From NCBI GenBank assembly GCA_944474755.1, contig OX104119.1, forward strand, positions 3,149,075 through 3,213,074: a DNA stretch of 64,000 nucleotides. Reading direction: 5' to 3'. A model generated the notes under the pieces. The model saw only the letters and a list, made by a program, of their open reading frames with translations, made no database searches and had not been told where the DNA came from. This document shows, one piece after another, positions 56,901-64,000 of this stretch. Position 1 is the stretch's first letter. Each line of letters begins with the position of its first letter. The position numbers and the translations under genes are program-made. The stretch comes from Limnoperna fortunei (taxonomy: Eukaryota > Mollusca > Bivalvia > Mytilida > Modiolidae).

Positions 56901-59900
56901 GTGTCTGTAATCGTACACATTGGTACAATAGTAACAAAGCAGTTAATGTTCAGCAGATGTTGGCTGTGGCTGTAGTCGTACACATTAGTACAAAAGTAAC
57001 AAAGCAGTTGATGTTCAGCAGATGTTGATTGTGTCTGTAGTCGCACACTTTGGTACAATAATTACAAACAGTTAATGTTCAGCAGATGTTGATTGTGTCT
57101 GTAGTCGTACACATAGGTACAATAATAACAAAGCAGTTGATGTTCAGCAGATGTTGGCTGTGTCTGTAGTAGTGCATATTGGTACAATAGTAACAAAGCA
57201 GTTGATGTTCAGCAGATGTTGGCTGTGTCTGTAGTCGTTCACAATGGTACAATAATAACAAAGCAGTTGATGTTCGGCAGATGATGGCTGTGTCTGTAGT
57301 AGTATACATTGGTACAATAGTAACAAAGCAGTTGATGTTCAGCAGATGTTGGCTGTCTCTGTTGTCGTACACATTGGTACAAAAGTAATAAAGCAGTTGA
57401 TGTTCAGCAGATGTTGATTGTGTCTGTAGTCGTACACATTGGTACAATAATTACAAACAGTTGATGTTCAGCAGTTGGTGGCTGTGTCTGTAGTCGTACA
57501 CATTGGTACAATAATAACAAAGCAGTTGATGTTAAGCAGGTGTTGGTTGTGTCTGTAGTCGTACACAATGGTACAATAATAACAAAGCAGTTTATGTTCG
57601 GCAGATGTTGGCTGTGTCTGTAGTCGTACACATTGGTACAATAGTAACAAAGCAGTTGATGTTCAACAGATGTTGGCTGTGTCTGTAGTCGTGTCGTACA
57701 CATTGGTACAATAATAACAAAGCAGTTGATGTTCGGCAGATTTTGGCTGTGTCAGTAGTCGTACACATTGGTACAATAGTAACAAAGCAGTTGATGTTCA
57801 GCAGATGTTGGCTGTGTCCGTTGTCGTACACTTTGGTACAAAAGTAACAAAGCAGTTGATGTGCAGCAGATGTTGATTGTGTCCGTAGTCGTTCACATTG
57901 GTACAATAGTAACAAAGCAGTTGATGTTCAGCAGATGTTGGCTGTGTCTGTGAAGTACACATTGGTACAATAGAAACAAAGCAGTTGATGTTCAGCAGAT
58001 GTTGGCTGTGTCTGTAGTCGTACACATTGGTACAAAAGTTACAAAGCAGTTGATGTTCAGCAGATGTTGATTGTGTCTGTAGTCGTACACATTGGTACAA
58101 TAGTAACAAAGCAGTTGATTTTCAGCAGATGTTGGCTGTGTCTGTAGTCGTACACATTGGTACAATAGTAACAAAGCATTGATGTTCAGCAGATGTTGGC
58201 TGTGTCTGTAGTCGTACACATTGGTACAATAATAACAAAGCTATTGATGTTCAGCAGATGTTGGCTGTGTCTGTAGTCGTACATATTGGTAAATAATAAC
58301 AAAGCAGTTGATGTTAAGCAGGTGTTGGTTGTGTCTGTAGTCGTACACAATGGTACAATTATAACAAAGCAGTTGATGTTCGGCAGATGTTGGCTGTGTC
58401 TGTATTCGTGCACATTGGTACAAGAGTAACAAAGCAGTTGATGTTCAGCAGATGTTGGCTGTGTCTGTAGTCGTACACATTGGTACAATAATAACAAAGC
58501 AGTTTATGTTCGGCAGATGTTGGCTGTGTCTGTAGTCGTACACATTGGTACAATAGTAACAAAGCAGTTGATGTTCAACAGATGTTGGCTGTGTCTGTAG
58601 TCGTGTCGTACACATTGGTACAATAATAACAAAGCAGTTGATGTTCGGCAGATTTTGGCTGTGTCAGTAGTCGTACACATTGGTACAATAGTAACAAAGC
58701 AGTTGATGTTCAGCAGATGTTGGCTGTGTCCGTTGTCGTACACTTTGGTACAAAAGTAACAAAGCAGTTGATGTGCAGCAGATGTTGATTGTGTCCGTAG
58801 TCGTTCACATTGGTACAATAGTAACAAAGCAGTTGATGTTCAGCAGATGTTGGCTGTGTCTGTGAAGTACACATTGGTACAATAGAAACAAAGCAGTTGA
58901 TGTTCAGCAGATGTTGGCTGTGTCTGTAGTCGTACACATTGGTACAATAGTAACAAAGCAGTTGATGTTCAGCAGATGTTGGCTGTGTCTGTAGTCGTAC
59001 ACATTGGTACAATAGTAACAAAGCATTGATGTTCAGCAGATGTTGGCTGTGTCTGTAGTCGTACACATAGGTACAATAATAACAAAGCAGTTGATGTTCG
59101 GCAGATGTTGGCTGTGTCTGTAGTAGTGCATATTGGTACAATAGTAACAAAGCAGTTGATGTTCAGCAGATATTGGCTGTGTCTGTAGTCGTGTAGTACA
59201 CATTGGTACAATAATAACAAAGCAGTTGATGTTCGGCAGATGTTGGCTGTGTCTGTAGTCGTACACATTGGTACAATAGTAACAAAGCAGGTGATGTTCA
59301 GCAGATGTTGGCTGTGTCCGTTGTCGAACACTTTGGTACAAAAGTAACAAAGCAGTTGATGTGCAGCAGATGTTGATTGTGTCTGTAGTAGTGCATATTG
59401 GTACAAAAGTAACAAAGCAGTTGATGTTCAGCAGATGTTGGCTGTGTCTGTAGTCGTACACATTGGTACAATAATAACAAAGCTATTGATGTTCAGCAGA
59501 TGTTGGCTGTGGCTGTAGTCGTACACATTGGTACAAATGTGACAATGCAGTTGTTGTTCAGCAGATGTTGATTGTGTCTGTAATCGTACACATTGGTACA
59601 ATAGTAACAAAGCAGTTAATGTTCAGCAGATGTTGGCTGTGGCTGTAGTCGTACACATTAGTACAAAAGTAACAAAGCAGTTGATGTTCAGCAGATGTTG
59701 ATTGTGTCTGTAGTCGCACACTTTGGTACAATAATTACAAACAGTTAATGTTCAGCAGATGTTGATTGTGTCTGTAGTCGCACACATTGGTACAATAGTA
59801 ACAAAGCATTGATGTTCAGCAGATGTTGGCTGTGTCTGTAGTCGTACACATAGGTACAATAATAACAAAGCAGTTGATGTTCAGCAGATGTTGGCTGTGT

Positions 59901-60600
59901 CTGTAGTAGTGCATATTGGTACAATAGTAACAAAGCAGTTGATGTTCAGCAGATGTTGGCTGTGTCTGTAGTCGTTCACAATGGTACAATAATAACAAAG
60001 CAGTTGATGTTCGGCAGATGATGGCTGTGTCTGTAGTAGTATACATTGGTACAATAGTAACAAAGCAGTTGATGTTCAGCAGATGTTGGCTGTCTCTGTT
60101 GTCGTACACATTGGTACAATAATAACAAAGCAGTTGATGTTCAGCAGATGTTGATTGTGTCTGTAGTCGTACACATTGGTACAATAATTACAAACAGTTG
60201 ATGTTCAGCAGTTGGTGGCTGTCTCTGTTGTCGTACACATTGGTACAAAAGTAATAAAGCAGTTGATGTTCAGCAGAAGTTGATTGTGTCTGTAGTCGTA
60301 CACATTGGTACAATAATTACAAACAGTTGATGTTCAGCAGTTGGTGGCTGTGTCTGTAGTCGTACACATTGGTACAATAATAACAAAGCAGTTGATGTTC
60401 GGCAGATGTTGGCTGTGTCTGTAGTCGTACACATTGGTACAATAGTAACAAAGCAGTTGATGTTCAGCAGATGTTGGCTGTGTCCGTTGTCGTACACTTT
60501 GGTACAAAAGTAACAAAGCAGTTGATGTGCAGCAGATGTTGATTGTGTCCGTAGTCGTTCACATTGGTACAATAGTAACAAAGCAGTTGATGTTCATCAG
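41970..60600. repeat. Nested higher-order repeats of about 3 kb and 9.3 kb
   Basis: The +5 variant GTCGTGTCGTACAC occurs at 42528, 45391, 48380, 51047, 51830, 54694, 57688 and 58600. Intervals are 2863, 2989, 2667, 783, then 2864, 2994, 912. The order repeats, so a superblock of about 9.3 kb (about 41.97-51.26 kb) is followed by a second copy (about 51.26-60.6 kb). Independent rare variants confirm this: the ACTGTGTC/CATCAG group at 42097 and 51399 (offset 9302), and the AAATGTGACAATG variant at 50155 and 59533 (offset 9378). Within each superblock there are about three 3-kb repeats. Confidence 0.88.
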
Positions 60601-60889
60601 ATGTTGGCTGTGTCTGTAGTCGTACACATTGGTACAATAGTAACAAAGCAGTTGATGTTCAGCAGATGTTGGCTGTGTCTGTAGTCGATGTTCAGCAGAT
60701 GTTGATTGTGACTGTAGTCGTACACATTGGTACAATAGTAACAAAGCAGTTGATGTTCAGCAGATGTTTGCTGTGTCTGTAGTAGTGCTTATTGGTACAA
60801 TAGTAACAAAGCAGTTGATGTTCAGCAGATGTTGGCTGTGTCTGTAGTCGTACACATTGGTACAATAATAACAAAGCTATTGATGTTCA

Positions 60890-63800
60890 GCAGATGTTGG
60901 CTGTCTCTGTAGTCGTACACATTGGTACAAAAGTAACAAAGCATTGTTGTTCAGCAGATGTTGATTGTGTCTGTAATCGTACACATTGGTACAATAGTAA
61001 CAAAGCAGTTAATGTTCAGCAGATGTTGGCTGTGGCTGTAGTCGTACACATTGGTACAAAAGTAACAAAGCAGTTGATGTTCAGCAGATGTTGATTGTGT
61101 CTGTAGTCGTACACATTGGTACAATAATTACAAACAGTTAATGTTCAGCAGATGTTGGCTGTGTCTGTAGTCGTACACATTGGTAGAAAAGTAACAAAGC
61201 AGTTGATGTTCTACAGATGTTGATTGTGTTTATAGTCGTACACATTGGTACAATAGTAACAAAGCAGTTGATGTTCAGCAGATGTTGGCTGTGTCTGTAG
61301 TCGTACACATTGGTACAATAGTAACAAAGCAGTTGATGTTCAGCAGATGTTGGCTGTGTCTGTAGTCGTACACATTAGTACAATAATAGCATAGTAGTTG
61401 ATGGTTGGTAGATGTTGGCTGTGTCTGTAGTAGTGCATATTGGTACAATAGTAACAAAGCAATTGATGTTCAGCAGATGTTGGCTGTGTCTGTAGTCGTA
61501 CACATTGGTACAATAATAACAAAGCAATTGATGTTCAGCAAATGTTGGCTGTGGCTGTAGTCGTACACATTGGTACAAAAGTAACAAAGCAGTTGTTGTT
61601 CAGCAGATGTTGATTGTGTCTGTAATCGTACACATTGGTACAATAATTACAAACAGTTGATGTTCAGCAGATGTTGGCTGTGTCTGTAGTCGTAACATTG
61701 GTACAATAATAACAAAGCAGTTGATGTTCAGCAGATGTTTGCTGTGTCTGTAGTCGTACACATTGGTACAATAGTAACAAAGCAGTTGATGTTCAGCAGA
61801 TGTTGGCTGTCTCTGTAGTCGTACACATTGGTACAAAAGTAACAAAGCAGTTGATGTTCATCAGATGTTGATTGTGTCTGTAGACGTACACATTAGTACA
61901 ATAATTACAAACAGTTGATGTTCAGCAGTTGTTGGCTGTGTCTGTAGTCGTACATATTGGTACAATAATAACAAAGCAGTTGATGATAAGCAGGTGTTGG
62001 TTGTGTCTGTAGTCGTACACAATGGTACAATAATAACAAAGCAGTTGATGTTCGGCAGATGTTGGCTGTGTCTGTAGTCGTACACATTGGTACAATAGTA
62101 ACAAAGCAGTTGATGTTCAGCAGATGTTGGCTGTGTCTGTAGTCGATGTTCAGCAGATGTTGATTGTGACTGTAGTCGTACACATTGGTACAATAGTAAC
62201 AAAGCAGTTGATGTCCAGCAGATGTTGGCTGTGTCTGTAGTCGTACACATTGGTACAATAGTAACAAAGCATTGATGTTCAGCAGATGTTGGCTGTGTCT
62301 GTAGTCGTACACATAGGTACAATAATAACAAAGCAGTTGATGTTCAGCAGATGTTTGCTGTGTCTGTAGTAGTGCATATTGGTACAATAGTAACAAAGCA
62401 GTTGATGTTCAGCAGATGTTGGCTGTGTCTGTAGTCGTACACATTGGTACAATAATAACAAAGCTATTGATGTTCAGCAGATGTTGGCTGTCTCTGTAGT
62501 CGTACACATTGGTACAAAAGTAACAAAGCATTGTTGTTCAGCAGATGTTGATTGTGTCTGTAATCGTACACATTGGTACAATAGTAACAAAGCAGTTAAT
62601 GTTCAGCAGATGTTGGCTGTGGCTGTAGTCGTACACATTGGTACAAAAGTAACAAAGCAGTTGATGTTCAGCAGATGTTGATTGTGTCTGTAGTCGTACA
62701 CATTGGTACAATAATTACAAACAGTTAATGTTCAGCAGATGTTGGCTGTGTCTGTAGTCGTACACATTGGTAGAAAAGTAACAAAGCAGTTGATGTTCTA
62801 CAGATGTTGATTGTGTTTATAGTCGTACACATTGGTACAATAGTAACAAAGCAGTTGATGTTCAGCAGATGTTGGCTGTGTCTGTAGTCGTACACATTGG
62901 TACAATAGTAACAAAGCAGTTGATGTTCAGCAGATGTTGGCTGTGTCTGTAGTCGTACACATTAGTACAATAATAGCATAGTAGTTGATGGTCGGTAGAT
63001 GTTGGCTGTGTCTGTAGTAGTGCATATTGGTACAATAGTAACAAAGCAATTGATGTTCAGCAGATGTTGGCTGTGTCTGTAGTCGTACACATTGGTACAA
63101 TAGTAACAAAGCAGTTGATGTTCAGCAGATGTTGGCTGTGTCTGTAGTCGTACACATTGGTACAATAGTAACAAAGCAGTTGATGTTCAGCAGATGTTGG
63201 CTGTGTCTGTAGTCGTACACATTAGTACAATAATAGCATAGTAGTTGATGGTTGGTAGATGTTGGCTGTGTCTGTAGTAGTGCATATTGGTACAATAGTA
63301 ACAAAGCAGTTGATGTTCAGCAGATGTTGGCTGTGTCTGTAGTCGTACACATTGGTACAATAATAACAAAGCAATTGATGTTCAGCAAATGTTGGCTGTG
63401 GCTGTAGTCGTACACATTGGTACAAAAGTAACAAAGCAGTTGTTGTTCAGCAGATGTTGATTGTGTCTGTAATCGTACACATTGGTACAATAATTACAAA
63501 CAGTTGATGTTCAGCAGATGTTGGCTGTGTCTGTAGTCGTAACATTGGTACAATAATAACAAAGCAGTTGATGTTCAGCAGATGTTTGCTGTGTCTGTAG
63601 TCGTACACATTGGTACAATAGTAACAAAGCAGTTGATGTTCAGCAGATGTTGGCTGTCTCTGTAGTCGTACACATTGGTACAAAAGTAACAAAGCAGTTG
63701 ATGTTCATCAGATGTTGATTGTGTCTGTAGACGTACACATTAGTACAATAATTACAAACAGTTGATGTTCAGCAGTTGTTGGCTGTGTCTGTAGTCGTAC

Positions 63801-64000
63801 ATATTGGTACAATAATAACAAAGCAGTTGATGATAAGCAGGTGTTGGTTGTTTCTGTAGTCGTACACAATGGTACAATAATAACAAAGCAGTTGATGTTC
63901 GGCAGATGTTGGCTGTGTCTGTAGTCGTACACATTGGTACAATAGTAACAAAGCAGTTGATGTTCAGCAGATGTTGGCTGTGGCTGTTGTCGTACACATT
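60890..64000. repeat. 1587-bp tandem higher-order repeat at the right end
   Basis: A rare unit with AAAGCATTGTTGTTCAG occurs at 60940 and 62527, an offset of 1587 bp, and flanking variants follow the same order. The second copy has an additional 260-bp (four-unit) duplication, since AATAGCATAGTAGTTGATGG occurs at 61385, 62972 and 63232. This domain differs in unit composition from the 9.3-kb superblocks. Confidence 0.85.

Larger units (their letters stand above)
35806..64000. repeat. 65-bp satellite array, more than 28 kb
   Basis: About 430 head-to-tail copies of a 65-bp unit, key blocks ACAATAGTAACAAAGCAGTT, GATGTTCAGCAGATGTTGGC, TGTGTCTGTAGTCGTACACA, TTGGT. It starts abruptly near 35806 and runs off the right end. 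Length variants are informative: ATTACAAACAG (-1), AAAGCATTGATG (-2), GTAGTCGTGTCGTACAC and GTAGTCGTGTAGTACAC (+5), CTGTGAAGTACAC. Because 65 is not a multiple of 3, each strand cycles through all three frames every 195 bp, giving numerous 60-170-codon artefact frames. No coding function is inferred. Orientation is uniform throughout. Confidence 0.98.

Noticed and set aside
35806..64000. Dozens of minus-strand frames of 60-190 codons (MLLLYQCVRLQTQ... and relatives)
   Set aside because: They follow from a 65-bp unit that cycles through three frames each 195 bp with few stops; no leader, start context or frame conservation, and monomer length changes by 1, 2 and 5 bp freely.
35806..64000. CRISPR-like array
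   Set aside because: Repeats are contiguous with no unique spacers, and the window is eukaryotic.
35806..64000. Centromere identity
   Set aside because: Higher-order organisation is suggestive but common to other satellites; nothing in the sequence proves kinetochore function.

Overview
This is a eukaryotic, AT-rich, gene-poor and repeat-dominated window. About 40 of the 64 kb is tandem repeat DNA of several unrelated unit lengths, and most of the rest is transposable element. Dispersed elements ending in a 'GCTGAAATATTGCTG...GCGTT(A/C)AAC' type tail with an (AATC)n end, a metazoan-type Ty3/gypsy element and a non-LTR retrotransposon all fit an invertebrate, most likely a bivalve or other mollusc. 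The species cannot be named from the sequence. No conventional host gene with recognisable domains was found.

Layout: 1-3090, a 53-bp minisatellite, homogeneous on the left and decayed on the right. 3409-9010, a 30-bp minisatellite (10 codons per unit) carrying a 966-codon minus-strand frame whose first about 30 codons lie outside the array and look like a signal peptide. 9011-12780, unique AT-rich DNA with SINE relics. 12785-14520, a very decayed array of about 50 bp. 14524-17365, a 33-bp array. 17366-18240, unique DNA with inverted repeats. 18240-22646, a dead LINE with endonuclease, reverse transcriptase and C-terminal zinc knuckle, split by a 509-bp SINE-like insertion with a 15-bp target duplication. 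22647-26378, unique DNA with SINE pieces, a 76-bp array and a 45-bp array. 26384-35444, a young, nearly intact Ty3/gypsy LTR retrotransposon flanked by the 5-bp duplication CACCG. 35806-64000 (running off the window), a huge 65-bp satellite with nested higher-order structure (65 bp, about 3 kb, about 9.3 kb).

The LTR retrotransposon is the only clear protein-coding system. It has gag with a CCHC knuckle, then pol (protease, RT, RNase H, integrase) in the -1 frame. Between them lies a near-canonical slippery heptamer abutting the gag stop, followed six bases later by a stem-loop. A third intact ORF follows pol; it encodes two C2H2-like zinc fingers, an acidic stretch, a coiled coil and a basic nuclear-localisation-like motif, and is not an envelope. 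Both untranslated regions hold a family of hairpins whose stems differ by compensating changes while the apical loop stays GCA...A. The 5' LTR has lost 449 bp between two CGAG repeats, including the likely promoter, so this copy is probably silent from its own 5' LTR although its ORFs are open.

The best candidates for something undescribed are the shared hairpin family of the gypsy element, its zinc-finger/coiled-coil third ORF, the signal-peptide-plus-repeat frame in the 30-bp array, and the nested 65-bp satellite.
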